Part shown: positions 7,391 to 15,468 of the stretch, in pieces
How positions within the stretch are numbered: position 1 is the first letter of the stretch
Layout of the letters: each line of letters starts with the position of its first letter
Translations under genes and position numbers: made by a program
Notes under the pieces: model-generated
The model's input: only the letters and a program-made list of their open reading frames with translations
Told to the model about the DNA's origin: nothing
Database searches by the model: none
NCBI GenBank assembly: GCA_945882415.1
Contig: CAMCWC010000003.1
Span: forward strand, 124,001 to 188,000
Direction: 5' to 3'
DNA length: 64,000 bases
From: Chthonomonas calidirosea
Lineage (GTDB): Bacteria; Armatimonadota; Fimbriimonadia; Fimbriimonadales; Fimbriimonadaceae

Positions 7391-8701
7391 TCAGTTCGCG
7401 GCGCGTTGAAGGCCGCTGAAGTAGCCGGTGTAGAAGTTGATGACGATGTATCCGATGTAGATTGCAACGCAAAGACCGAGGACCACGCCGACCAAGTAGG
7501 CAAGCTGGGTTGACTTTGTCGTTGCCTCTTGCTCGTAAAACTCGCTCATTTTGTTGAGCATGAGGTCCAGGTTGCCGGTGGTTTCTCCGGTGGCGATCAT
7601 ATCGAGCACGATGGGCGAGAAAGCGCGGGTGTCCTTAAGGGTCTCCGTGATTCCGGCTCCGGTTTCAAGACGGTCAACCGCCGGATACATAAGCGACCGC
7701 AAGTACTCGTTCCCGCAAGCATCGGCGCTGATCTTCATGGCGGCAGAGAGTGGAACACCGCTCTTGGTCATTGCGCCAAAGGCGCGGCCAAATCGGGCCA
7801 TTGCAAGCTCCTGCATGGTCTGTCCAAACACGGGAAGCTTGGTCGTGAACTGATCCCACTGATAGCGAATCTGCGGGTTGGCCAATCCGACCTTTCGAAA
7901 AAGCAAGATGAGGATGATCAGCGGTCCAAGCCAGATCCAAGTCGATGGCGTGGTCAGTGGCGAGCTCAACTGTCCGGCGCTGGCATTGACACTCGCGATG
8001 ATCGCGTTGGCCGCAAGGACGATAACGATCGATGCCCAGACCTGGATTTTTGGATAGAACGTCAGCCGCTTGTACAGGTTGCGGATTTCAAGCTCGCGCT
8101 CCAAATAATCTGCAATATCGCTCATTGCCTGATCAAGAAAGCCGCCCTTTTCACCGGCGCGCAGCATGCTGATGATCACGCCATTAAAAACTTCTGGGTA
8201 CCGCTGGAGGCCAAATGAGATCGGTCGTCCTGCTTCGATGTGTCCGGAAACTTCGCGCAAAATCCCTTGCAGCTTTGGATTCTTTGCCTGGTTTGCGAGG
8301 GTGTTGAATGCCTGCACCATCGGAACGCCAGCGTGAAGCATCGTCCCGCCTTGTCGGAAGAAGAAGACCAGATTCTTCAGCGGAACTTGACCGACCAACG
8401 GGCCCCAAACGCTGGTTGCCGCGTACGACCGTTCGCTGAAAGTGTCCTTTTCGGGCCCGGGAGCGGACGTTGGAACTTCGAATGGTCCCTCCGCCCGGAC
8501 TTCTATCGGAGCAGCCATCGGCATCGGCTGTGCGGCAAGCGGATCGGCGGGGAAACCGCTGGTCGCCGCAACGCCAATCTGGGTGACGTTCAGACCCTTG
8601 TCGGCAAGGTCCTTCAGCACCTGCTCCAAGGTCGCGCCGAACTGCAAACCGCGCGTGGATTCGCCGGTGGACTTTGTCGCTTGGTACTCGAAGGTAGGCA
8701 T
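7391..8701 (-). CDS. Type IV pilus/type II secretion inner-membrane platform protein (PilC/GspF-like), copy 1
   Basis: 436-aa platform protein that couples the pilus assembly ATPase to pseudopilin movement through the inner membrane. It begins MPTFEYQATKSTGE, the usual PilC/GspF N-terminal fold. Two T2SSF domains follow: about 125-250 (FRQGGTMLHAGVPMVQAF, EVFNGVIISMLRAGEKGG) and 325-436 (FGAMTKSGVPLSAAMKIS, IVLDMIATGETTGNLD), with hydrophobic segments after each and a Pro-rich linker near 60-95. ATG at 8701, 8 bases after the stop of copy 2. It is probably translated together with copy 2 and clearly diverged from it. Confidence 0.9.
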   Translation of the reverse strand: MPTFEYQATKSTGESTRGLQFGATLEQVLKDLADKGLNVTQIGVAATSGFPADPLAAQPMPMAAPIEVRAEGPFEVPTSAPGPEKDTFSERSYAATSVWGPLVGQVPLKNLVFFFRQGGTMLHAGVPMVQAFNTLANQAKNPKLQGILREVSGHIEAGRPISFGLQRYPEVFNGVIISMLRAGEKGGFLDQAMSDIADYLERELEIRNLYKRLTFYPKIQVWASIVIVLAANAIIASVNASAGQLSSPLTTPSTWIWLGPLIILILLFRKVGLANPQIRYQWDQFTTKLPVFGQTMQELAMARFGRAFGAMTKSGVPLSAAMKISADACGNEYLRSLMYPAVDRLETGAGITETLKDTRAFSPIVLDMIATGETTGNLDLMLNKMSEFYEQEATTKSTQLAYLVGVVLGLCVAIYIGYIVINFYTGYFSGLQRAAN

Positions 8702-8709
8702 AGGATTTT

Positions 8710-10053
8710 TTACGGCGTTTCGAAACCAGACAGTACTTCCTTGGGCAGATCGACGAACCAAGTTTTCATGACGATCATCCCGATCAGAAGACCGGTGGTG
8801 ATCAACACAGTCCAGCCCATGAGTCCGATTCCTAGCTTGGCTTCGGTTTCACGTGCTTTACATTCGGTGGAGCTGAATTTTGTGAGATGCTCAAGGCCAC
8901 CCGGCAGATCCCCGGTGTACTCGGCCGTTGCTATCGTCGCGGTGTACTCTTCGGGAAAAGCGCGATGGCGCGCGAATATGTCGGACAGGCGATCACGTTC
9001 CGACATACCTTCGGCGGCCTTTCTAAGATCCGCCGCAAGTTCCAGGTTAGGTACCGCATCGGTCGCCATTAGGTACGACGTTCCATGGGGCAATCCTGCT
9101 TTGCTAAGTCGACCCAGCACCCAAGACAGTCGTGCGTAACCTTCGTTACGGGCTCGATGACCGATCATCGGAATCTTGAGCCCTAGTCGATGTCGAAGCG
9201 CGGTGGCGTTCGAGGACATGAAGTACCGGTGGGCTAGGTATAGAACCGCCGAGATGCTTAGGATGATGGGACCGTCTGGCCACAGGAACCGGTTCCACAT
9301 GATCTGACGGTTTGCCGCCATATAATCCTGCCCCTGTCCACCCGTCTTGTCTGCAAAGCGCCACATCTCAAAGAGAGAGTTCATCGTGGACTGCATTAGG
9401 AAGAGCCCGAGTACAGCGTTCACGAGCAGGAGATAAATCCATCTAAACCAGCGCTGGAAGTGATGCGCGGTGTTGTTTTGCCTGGCGATCTCTTCGAAGG
9501 CATCGGGCACGAAACCGCCCATCTCCGCGGCCTTTGTCGTGCCAATCACGTCCGGCGGAAAAAGGTCTGGGTATCGCGCCATGGCATCAGCAATGGTGCT
9601 TCCTTCGGCAACTCGAGCGGCAATATTGCGCATCGCGTCCGGAAACGGACCCTGGGTTCTGGACGCGATATCAGTCATCGCCGCACTTGGCGCGATCCCT
9701 GAGCGGATAGCGGCTCCGAGTTGGGTGAACAGGAAAAACCTAGCTTTGTGAGTGCCCTTTTTTGTTCGCACCGTCGCCGATGCATTTGGATCTGCAACGT
9801 TCGGCTGGCGCATCACGATCGGCTTGGATACCGCTCCCGATACCGGACGCGCAAAACTAGACGGAACTGTCGAAGGTACGGTCGCGCGCTTCGCCGCCGG
9901 GCCAACCCCCGTCGCCGACTTGCTCACAAAGCTCACCCTTTGGAAGCCCTGGCTTTGCAATGCATCTTGGGCCGAAGCCTGGCTGTCCGCCTGAATGCTG
10001 CCCTTTATGGATTTGCCTTGGCTATTCGTGGCCTGGTAGGTGTAGAACGGCAT
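8710..10053 (-). CDS. PilC/GspF-like platform protein, copy 2
   Basis: 447-aa paralogue of the downstream gene with the same layout: N-terminal MPFYTYQATNSQGKSIKG, a Ser/Ala/Pro linker near 50-90, a first T2SSF domain (FTQLGAAIRSGIAPSAA, TTKAAEMGGF) and a second (SWVLGRLSKAGLPHGTSY, ATIATAEYTGDLPGG) with hydrophobic segments between. The family's E-x-GG/TG turns are kept, but it is otherwise quite different from copy 1. No pilus ATPase (PilB/PilT) or PilM-Q genes are adjacent. Its start overlaps the folK 3' end by 32 bases. Confidence 0.87.
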   Translation of the reverse strand: MPFYTYQATNSQGKSIKGSIQADSQASAQDALQSQGFQRVSFVSKSATGVGPAAKRATVPSTVPSSFARPVSGAVSKPIVMRQPNVADPNASATVRTKKGTHKARFFLFTQLGAAIRSGIAPSAAMTDIASRTQGPFPDAMRNIAARVAEGSTIADAMARYPDLFPPDVIGTTKAAEMGGFVPDAFEEIARQNNTAHHFQRWFRWIYLLLVNAVLGLFLMQSTMNSLFEMWRFADKTGGQGQDYMAANRQIMWNRFLWPDGPIILSISAVLYLAHRYFMSSNATALRHRLGLKIPMIGHRARNEGYARLSWVLGRLSKAGLPHGTSYLMATDAVPNLELAADLRKAAEGMSERDRLSDIFARHRAFPEEYTATIATAEYTGDLPGGLEHLTKFSSTECKARETEAKLGIGLMGWTVLITTGLLIGMIVMKTWFVDLPKEVLSGFETP

Positions 10054-10528
10054 CGATTACCTCTAAGACGGATTCTGCTTGATCTTCTGTTTGCTTGAGC
10101 AGGTCTGGGATACAAAAACCCGCAAATTGCCAATCTGGCGCAACGTCCAAGATCGGAATAAGCACGAACCGACGTTCGGCAACTCGTGGGTGAGGCAGGA
10201 CCAACTGCTCGGTCTCCATCGTCACGCCTCGCATATCGATCAGATCAAGGTCGATTTCTCTTGGCCCAAATCGCAGTCCTGGCTTTCGGCCAAGGTCCCG
10301 TTCGGTTTGCTTAAGCAGCGCAAGTAGCGCAATCGGATCAAGGTCGGTGTCACCGTGTGCGGCAGCGTTCAGGAAGGTCGGCTGATCGGCAACGTACATC
10401 GGCGAAGTGCCATAGACCCGACTGACCATACGCCAGCGAACTGGACCCGAGAGGGCGTCGATCGCTCGCTGAATCTGACCAAGCCGGTCACCCAGGTTGC
10501 TTCCGAACGCGATGAGGACTTCCGACAC
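10022..10528 (-). CDS. folK: 2-amino-4-hydroxy-6-hydroxymethyldihydropteridine pyrophosphokinase
   Basis: HPPK transfers pyrophosphate from ATP to the pterin in folate synthesis. Motifs: LIAFGSNLGDR at the N-terminus, the central LKQTERDLGR and the metal-binding FGPREIDLDLIDM, then LPHPRVAERRFVLIPI. The GTG at 10528 gives MSEVLIAFGSNLG, the normal family N-terminus. A TTG at 10567 would add 13 residues and overlap the divergent small gene. No folP or folB is adjacent; the partner downstream is a PilC-like gene that overlaps its 3' end. Confidence 0.9.
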   Translation of the reverse strand: MSEVLIAFGSNLGDRLGQIQRAIDALSGPVRWRMVSRVYGTSPMYVADQPTFLNAAAHGDTDLDPIALLALLKQTERDLGRKPGLRFGPREIDLDLIDMRGVTMETEQLVLPHPRVAERRFVLIPILDVAPDWQFAGFCIPDLLKQTEDQAESVLEVIDAVLHLPGHE

Positions 10529-10554
10529 GTGGCAAGTCTGGCATTTCTGAGACG

Positions 10555-10902
10555 ATGGTAGCTTCAAAAAGCTATATTGCAGATAGGGTGAACCAGCGCA
10601 AATTCATGGGTCCCGGGTGCGTGATCGCGACAATGATCTTCGATGTCGCGGGGATCGGGATTTTGTATTTGCTCCAAATGGTCTTCCACCGAGAGCGCGA
10701 GAACGGGATCTATAGCGAACTGAACGGCTTGGATGTCGCGATTGGCAATGTCATCACTTGGACAATCTGGATTCTGGTGGCCACGATTGCTTTGAAAGTG
10801 GTTGCCTTGCCTTGGATTGTCATCCGAGCCCGAAAGCACGCGTCGGAGCCGCCCCCGCTTCCCGCTAACTGGTCACCAAAGCCGCCCAATCGCGACCAGT
10901 GA
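10555..10902 (+). CDS. Small two-helix membrane protein, unknown function
   Basis: 115-aa (or shorter) protein with two hydrophobic segments: about 19-42 (GCVIATMIFDVAGIGILYLL) and 65-88 (ITWTIWILVATIALKVVAL). It ends in a Pro-rich cytoplasmic-looking tail (EPPPLPANWSPKPPNRDQ). I do not recognise a family. In-frame alternatives are GTG 10588 and ATG 10606, the latter starting just before the first helix; none has a convincing ribosome binding site. It is divergent from folK and lies just upstream of the tRNA gene. Confidence 0.55.
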   Translation: MVASKSYIADRVNQRKFMGPGCVIATMIFDVAGIGILYLLQMVFHRERENGIYSELNGLDVAIGNVITWTIWILVATIALKVVALPWIVIRARKHASEPPPLPANWSPKPPNRDQ

Positions 10903-10940
10903 GCGATCGGCTTTGGGCTTGGGTATCATCTACGGGTTCG

Positions 10941-11016
10941 GCGGGTATAGCTCAGGGGTTAGAGCGCCTGACTGTGGCTCAGGAGGCCGTGGGTTCGAGA
11001 CCCATTATCCGCCCCA
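10941..11016 (+). tRNA. tRNA-His (anticodon GTG)
   Basis: 76-base cloverleaf. The acceptor GCGGGTA pairs with TATCCGC. The D-arm is GCTC...GAGC, the anticodon stem CCTGA/TCAGG with loop CTGTGGC (anticodon GTG), and the T-arm GTGGG-TTCGAGA-CCCAT. The discriminator is C73 and CCA is encoded at 11014-11016. The base before the acceptor (10940) is G, providing the G-1 that pairs with C73, the identity element of bacterial tRNA-His. Confidence 0.96.
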
Positions 11017-11040
11017 AGAAAACGCTCCTTACGTTTCTGT

Positions 11041-11892
11041 TCAACCCCCAGAAACAAGTTCCCAGAGGAGCGCAACGTTCCGAACGTGGCCCGTTTCCGC
11101 ATCAGGTGTTTCCACCGTCATCGGGACTCCCAGGAACCGCGAGTCGTTCACCAAGCACCGGAAAGCCACCGGGCCGATCTCGCCTTCACCAAGATGGTCG
11201 TGCCGATCAACGCGGCTACCGAGCGCTTTCTTGCTGTCGTTCACATGGATTGCCTTGATGTGGCTCGTGCCGACGATACGGTCGAACTCGTCGAAGGTGG
11301 CCGCGTAGGTTTCCTCGGTGCGAATGTCGTATCCCGCCGCGAAGATGTGGCACGTATCCAGACAAACCCCGACTCTTGGGGAATCGATTTGCTCAAGCAT
11401 GCTTGCGATTTCCTCGAACCGGTGGTTGAGCGCGCTTCCTTGACCGGCCGTCGTTTCCATGAGGAGCATCACGTCATCCGGGCACTCGGCAAGGACTTCT
11501 TTGGCGGACTCCGCCACGGCGCGGATGCCTTCTTCCACCCCTTGGCCCATGTGGCTGCCCATGTGCGAGACAACGAACCCAATTCCGTAAGTCGAGCATC
11601 GGCGAAGTTCATCGGTTAGCCCGCGAACGGATTGGGCTCGCTTGTCCAAATCTGGTGCACAGAGATTGACCAGATAACTGTCATGACTCACGATGGCGCT
11701 GATGCCGGTTTCTTCCTTCGCCGCACGAAAATCCTCAACCATGTCGGAGGTAATGGCTTTTGCTCGCCAAGTTTGCGGAGAACTTGTAAACACCTGAACA
11801 GCGGTGCAGCCGATGGCCTTACCGGCGCGTACGGCGTTGCCGAGTCCTTTGCCGGTAGGCATGTGAGCGCCGATCAAATGAGACAAATTCAC
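11041..11892 (-). CDS. nfo: Deoxyribonuclease IV (AP endonuclease IV)
   Basis: Zinc-dependent AP endonuclease of base excision repair that cleaves 5' of abasic sites. The 283-aa TIM barrel shows the expected ligands and motifs: LIGAHMPTGKGL (first His), VVSHMGSHMG, METTAGQGS, GVCLDTCHIFAAGYDIR, HVNDSKKALGSRVDRHDHLGEG (PROSITE-like region, split here) and VETPD. The start MNLSHLIGAHM is the family norm. With the Y-family polymerase and photolyase it makes three DNA-repair genes in 12 kb, although not in one operon. Confidence 0.95.
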   Translation of the reverse strand: MNLSHLIGAHMPTGKGLGNAVRAGKAIGCTAVQVFTSSPQTWRAKAITSDMVEDFRAAKEETGISAIVSHDSYLVNLCAPDLDKRAQSVRGLTDELRRCSTYGIGFVVSHMGSHMGQGVEEGIRAVAESAKEVLAECPDDVMLLMETTAGQGSALNHRFEEIASMLEQIDSPRVGVCLDTCHIFAAGYDIRTEETYAATFDEFDRIVGTSHIKAIHVNDSKKALGSRVDRHDHLGEGEIGPVAFRCLVNDSRFLGVPMTVETPDAETGHVRNVALLWELVSGG

Positions 11893-11980
11893 GCTTTCGA
11901 ACGTACCTGACCCGGTCGAAAGTCACCTCAACACTGCCGTCTGGCACAAGGTGCTTGCTATGCCGGGTTACAATCAGCGC

Positions 11981-13327
11981 ATGGGTAAGTTCTTTCCGGC
12001 ATTTAAGGCATATGACGTTCGCGGCGTAGTTCCGACCGAACTGAATCCTGACCTTGCTTACCGAGTCGGACGAGCTTACGCGGACGCCATTCAGCCAAAG
12101 GTTGTGTGCGTTGGCTACGACATCCGCCTCAGCGGCCCCGAACTGTATGACGCGTTCGCGCGCGGATTGAATGATGCCGGCGTCGATGTGGTTCACCTCG
12201 GAATGGTTGGAACGGAGATGGTCTACTTTGCGACCGCGTTCTACGGCTACGACGGTGGTTGCATGATCACCGCTAGCCACAACCCGCCGGAGTATAACGG
12301 CCTCAAAATGGTTCGCGAAGAGAGCCGACCCATTAGCGGCGATACCGGCCTCAATGAGATTGAGCAGCGGGCCTTTGAGCAAAAGTGGGAGCGAACCGGA
12401 GAAGGCAAGCGAATTGAGAAGGACGTCTATGCCGACTTCACCCAGCATCTCCTGAACATCGTTAGCCCGAGCTCGCTGAAGCCCCTTAAGGTGCTTTGTG
12501 ATGTCGGCAATGGTGCCGCCGGGGTTGCCTTGGAGCAGCTCCTACCGCACCTGCCGCTTCAGATCACGAAGCGACTCTTCGAGCCAGATGGCAACTTCCC
12601 GCACGGCGTTCCCAACCCTATTCTTGAGGAATCTCGAGCAGAAACTGAAGCTCAACTCAAGTCGAGTGATCACGACTTCGGTGTGGCATGGGATGGCGAC
12701 TACGATCGCTGCTTCTTCTTCGACGAGCACGGCAACTTTATCGAGGGCTACTACATCGTTGGCCTTCTTGCGCAGTCGCTACTCACGGATGGCACCAAAG
12801 ACACCATCGTTTACGACCCACGCTTGACCTGGAACACGCTTGACATCGTCGAGAAGCTCGGCGGAAATCCGGTGATGTGCAAGTCTGGCCATGCCTTCAT
12901 CAAAGAGAAGATGCGGGCAGTCGATGCGACCTACGGCGGCGAGATGAGCGCCCACCACTACTTCAAATCTCATTGGTACTGCGACAGCGGCATGATTCCG
13001 TTCCTCTTGGTCGCGAAGCTGGTTTCCCAGACCGGTCGATCGCTCGGTGACCTCGTGACCGAGATGATAGAGAACTATCCGTGCAGCGGAGAAGTGAACA
13101 GCAAGGTGAACAGCGTCGCAGACGTCTTGTCGGAGGCGGAGGCAGTCTACGGCCCGCAGGGCACGGTGGATCACACGGACGGACTGTCGATCGATCTTGG
13201 AACATGGCGCTTCAACCTTCGCGGTTCGAATACCGAACCGGTGATTCGACTGAACGTCGAATCTCGCGGCGACCGCGCTTTGATGGAAGAGAAGACCGCC
13301 GAACTGGTTGCCCTTATTCGGCGGTAA
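11981..13327 (+). CDS. Phosphomannomutase/phosphoglucomutase
   Basis: Alpha-D-phosphohexomutase interconverting sugar 1- and 6-phosphates for envelope polysaccharide and nucleotide-sugar synthesis. Features: FKAYDVRGVVP at the N-terminus, the phosphoserine loop TASHNPPEYNGLK (Ser 99 with this start), the metal loop WDGDYDRCFFFD, sugar-binding GGEMSAHHYF, and C-terminal phosphate loop RGSNTEPVIRLNVE. ATG at 11981 chosen; an in-frame GTG at 11951 adds ten non-conserved residues. The wording ManB versus Pgm cannot be settled by eye. Confidence 0.93.
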   Translation: MGKFFPAFKAYDVRGVVPTELNPDLAYRVGRAYADAIQPKVVCVGYDIRLSGPELYDAFARGLNDAGVDVVHLGMVGTEMVYFATAFYGYDGGCMITASHNPPEYNGLKMVREESRPISGDTGLNEIEQRAFEQKWERTGEGKRIEKDVYADFTQHLLNIVSPSSLKPLKVLCDVGNGAAGVALEQLLPHLPLQITKRLFEPDGNFPHGVPNPILEESRAETEAQLKSSDHDFGVAWDGDYDRCFFFDEHGNFIEGYYIVGLLAQSLLTDGTKDTIVYDPRLTWNTLDIVEKLGGNPVMCKSGHAFIKEKMRAVDATYGGEMSAHHYFKSHWYCDSGMIPFLLVAKLVSQTGRSLGDLVTEMIENYPCSGEVNSKVNSVADVLSEAEAVYGPQGTVDHTDGLSIDLGTWRFNLRGSNTEPVIRLNVESRGDRALMEEKTAELVALIRR

Positions 13328-13337
13328 GCGCTCTCAC

Positions 13338-14048
13338 TTACTGGCAGGTTTGAAGCGCGTCCCCACCCGTTAGCAGGCTTTGGGCAATCAATTGCTCTGG
13401 CTTGTACCACTTCGCATGGCCATCAAGGAAGGTTGAGTTGCTACCGCCGCTGTGCCGAGTCGACAGGTATTTGATGGGATAAACGAGGAAGCCGTCGGGG
13501 GTCGATGACTGTGAAAGGAACGAGGCATCGCCCGCCCCTTCATCGTCAAAGACTTCCTCACCGAAGAGCACAAACTGCGCCGGACTTTCGGTGGAGGTTG
13601 AGCTCTTTCCCGTAGCGAACCCGAAGCTCGCAATCTTGGTGAGGCAGCTGTTGATGGCGTAGGTATTCCCACTGTTCCGACCGTTGACATCGCTCGGGCA
13701 AACGAAAACCTCGGCCGACTTGATGTACGGGTAGAGCGACCCTCTTTTGGCATCGAATCCGTCGGAACGCTCGGTGACGGTGTTCGCGGGGAACTCTTCG
13801 AAGTAGATCCAGCCACCTTCTAAACCAGCGCCGGGAGGTCCGAAAACGGCATTCATCAGTTGATCATCATTGTCGCCAAAGTACAAGTAGGTCGCGGTTC
13901 CAAGCTGCTTGGCATTGCTAAGGCAAGTGCTCTTCTTCGCAGATTCCTTAGCCTGGGCGAAGACGGGGAAGAGGATGGCGGCGAGGATCGCAATAATCGC
14001 GATGACGACGAGAAGCTCGATGAGCGTGAAGGCAGTTCTGTTTTTCAT
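13338..14048 (-). CDS. DUF1559-type pseudopilin (H-X9-DG protein)
   Basis: Secreted type IV pilin-like protein. The N-terminus [20 protein letters not shown] carries the prepilin peptidase site (short basic leader, [25 protein letters not shown] helix, in two pieces here). The body has [13 protein letters not shown] and a C-terminal [19 protein letters not shown], the H-x9-DG signature seen in large paralogous families of Planctomycetes, Verrucomicrobia and Armatimonadetes. ATG at 14048. The gene follows the Spy-like gene by 40 bases on the same strand. Export is plausibly by the PilC-type machinery at 7.4-10 kb. Confidence 0.9.
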   Translation of the reverse strand: MKNRTAFTLIELLVVIAIIAILAAILFPVFAQAKESAKKSTCLSNAKQLGTATYLYFGDNDDQLMNAVFGPPGAGLEGGWIYFEEFPANTVTERSDGFDAKRGSLYPYIKSAEVFVCPSDVNGRNSGNTYAINSCLTKIASFGFATGKSSTSTESPAQFVLFGEEVFDDEGAGDASFLSQSSTPDGFLVYPIKYLSTRHSGGSNSTFLDGHAKWYKPEQLIAQSLLTGGDALQTCQ

Positions 14049-14088
14049 GTTTTTGGGCTCGGATTGATCGGATGTTGAAAATAGGCGT

Positions 14089-14619
14089 TCAGTTAGGAAT
14101 GCCGCTTGGCGGTCCGCCCATCGGGGGGCCACCCATTCCGGGCATTCCCATTGGCGGCCCACCCATGCCAGGACCACCTGGGCCACCCATTGCCGGCATG
14201 TTTGCCATGCGCTCCTGTTGCTCTTTCTGGAACTGGGCGAATTGCTCGGCGGTGAGGATGTCCTTGAGCTTCCCCTCTTGTTTGGTCCGCATCTCCTGCA
14301 TTCGCGCGAACATCTGTTCCGGGTTGGCGCCGGAGGAGGAACCGGGTCGAGGGCCGTTTCGCATTTCGGCCTGCATCTCTTTCATCACCGCATCGACCTT
14401 TGTCTTCTGGTCTTCCGTGAGATTCAGGCTGGCAAACATTTGGCCCGGATTTGGTCCGCGAACCGCGGTCGCGTTCTCCGGTAGCCCAGCCGCCTTTTGT
14501 TGGGCGCGAAGAGACTCGGCGTCACCGGTGCTTGTGCTCTGCCGTACTGCAAAATTGACCCCGATGGCAACGAGGATTCCGGCGACAATGACGGCAATCG
14601 TAATCGATCTATTGTTCAT
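14089..14619 (-). CDS. Spy/CpxP-like periplasmic protein with Met/Gly/Pro-rich tail
   Basis: 176-aa exported helical protein. It has an N-terminal membrane/signal segment ([20 protein letters not shown]) and two LTxxQ-type repeats typical of Spy/CpxP envelope-stress proteins: [15 protein letters not shown] near 66-80 and [11 protein letters not shown] near 121. Its last 30-odd residues are built from [10 protein letters not shown] units, a composition that could bind metal or be disordered. It is divergent from an OmpR-type regulator/histidine kinase pair, the same neighbourhood logic as cpxP/cpxRA. A candidate regulator site lies 33 bases upstream. Confidence 0.8.
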   Translation of the reverse strand: MNNRSITIAVIVAGILVAIGVNFAVRQSTSTGDAESLRAQQKAAGLPENATAVRGPNPGQMFASLNLTEDQKTKVDAVMKEMQAEMRNGPRPGSSSGANPEQMFARMQEMRTKQEGKLKDILTAEQFAQFQKEQQERMANMPAMGGPGGPGMGGPPMGMPGMGGPPMGGPPSGIPN

Positions 14620-14651
14620 AAGCTGACTCCAATCTGGTGGAACGACTAGAG

Positions 14652-14671
14652 TTAACGAGGAATTAACGGGG
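14652..14671 (-). promoter_or_regulatory. Candidate OmpR-family response-regulator site (direct repeat)
   Basis: TTAACGAGG (14652-14660) and TTAACGGGG (14663-14671) form a direct repeat with an 11-base period, the spacing of head-to-tail half-sites bound by OmpR/CpxR-type regulators. It lies 33 bases upstream of the Spy-like start and in the intergenic region shared with the regulator gene at 14797. Confidence 0.5.
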
Positions 14672-14693
14672 AAGTTGTGAAGACAATCTGCAC

Positions 14694-14744
14694 CTTCAGA
14701 ATCTCACTTGTTGCCTGAACACTAATCATTAAGGAATTCTGAAG
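14694..14744. promoter_or_regulatory. Spaced 9-bp inverted repeat upstream of response regulator
   Basis: CTTCAGAAT (14694-14702) and ATTCTGAAG (14736-14744) are perfect inverse complements separated by 33 bases, 53 bases upstream of the regulator ATG. It could be a pair of operators for a looping or paired dimer; a single compact hairpin is unlikely at this spacing. Confidence 0.35.
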
Positions 14745-14796
14745 ACGCCCCTCAAAAGTCCTTCCTGCCAACTTTGTGGGCGTATTATCGATTCAT

Positions 14797-15468
14797 ATGC
14801 GAGTGTTGGTGGTAGAGGACGATCAAGAGATTGCGGCCGCGTTGCGCACGGGTTTGGAGGACGTTGGCTATGATGTCCATATCGTTCGAGATGGCGAGCG
14901 GGCAATCCGGCTTTTGAGCCGCGCGAAGTTTTCCGTCGTTCTTCTGGACTTGATGTTGCCCGGAGCCGACGGGTTTAAGGTCTGCCAACGGATGCGCGAA
15001 TCCGGGGATACCACCCCGGTGCTGATGCTGACAGCTCGCGATGCGCTGAAAGATCGCGTGACCGGACTTGACACCGGAGCCGACGACTACTTGGCTAAGC
15101 CATTCGAATTTGAGGAACTTTTGGCGCGGATCCGTGCGCTGCTTCGACGTGAGCTAGCGGCCAAGTCGGCGATCGTTCAAGTCGATGATCTTGTTGTCGA
15201 TACCGCCCAACGACGTGTTGAGCGCGCCGGGCAGCACATCCACTTGACCCCACGGGAATATGATCTTCTGGCAGCCCTTGCCATGCGAAGTAGTCGCGTA
15301 CTGACGCGGGAAATTATTCAGCAAATTGTGTGGAATGCGGATGACACGAGCTCCAACACGGTAGATGCGCACATGCGAAACTTGCGAAAGAAAATTGATA
15401 GTGCCTTTTCTAAGAAGCTTATTCACACCATCTATGGAGTCGGATATATTCTCAAAAGTGAGGCCTAA
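14797..15468 (+). CDS. OmpR/PhoB-family response regulator
   Basis: Two-component DNA-binding regulator. Receiver domain residues 1-115: acidic pocket VVEDDQE, phosphoacceptor Asp 51 in LLDLMLPGADGF, MLTARD (Thr switch) and DYLAKPFEF (Lys). C-terminal winged helix from about 125: HLTPREYDLLAALAMRS, then the recognition helix SSNTVDAHMRNLRKKID and the YGVGYIL wing. ATG at 14797 chosen since MRVLVVEDD is the family start; an upstream GTG at 14776 is unlikely. The kinase gene abuts it directly (TAA then TTG). Confidence 0.93.
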   Translation: MRVLVVEDDQEIAAALRTGLEDVGYDVHIVRDGERAIRLLSRAKFSVVLLDLMLPGADGFKVCQRMRESGDTTPVLMLTARDALKDRVTGLDTGADDYLAKPFEFEELLARIRALLRRELAAKSAIVQVDDLVVDTAQRRVERAGQHIHLTPREYDLLAALAMRSSRVLTREIIQQIVWNADDTSSNTVDAHMRNLRKKIDSAFSKKLIHTIYGVGYILKSEA

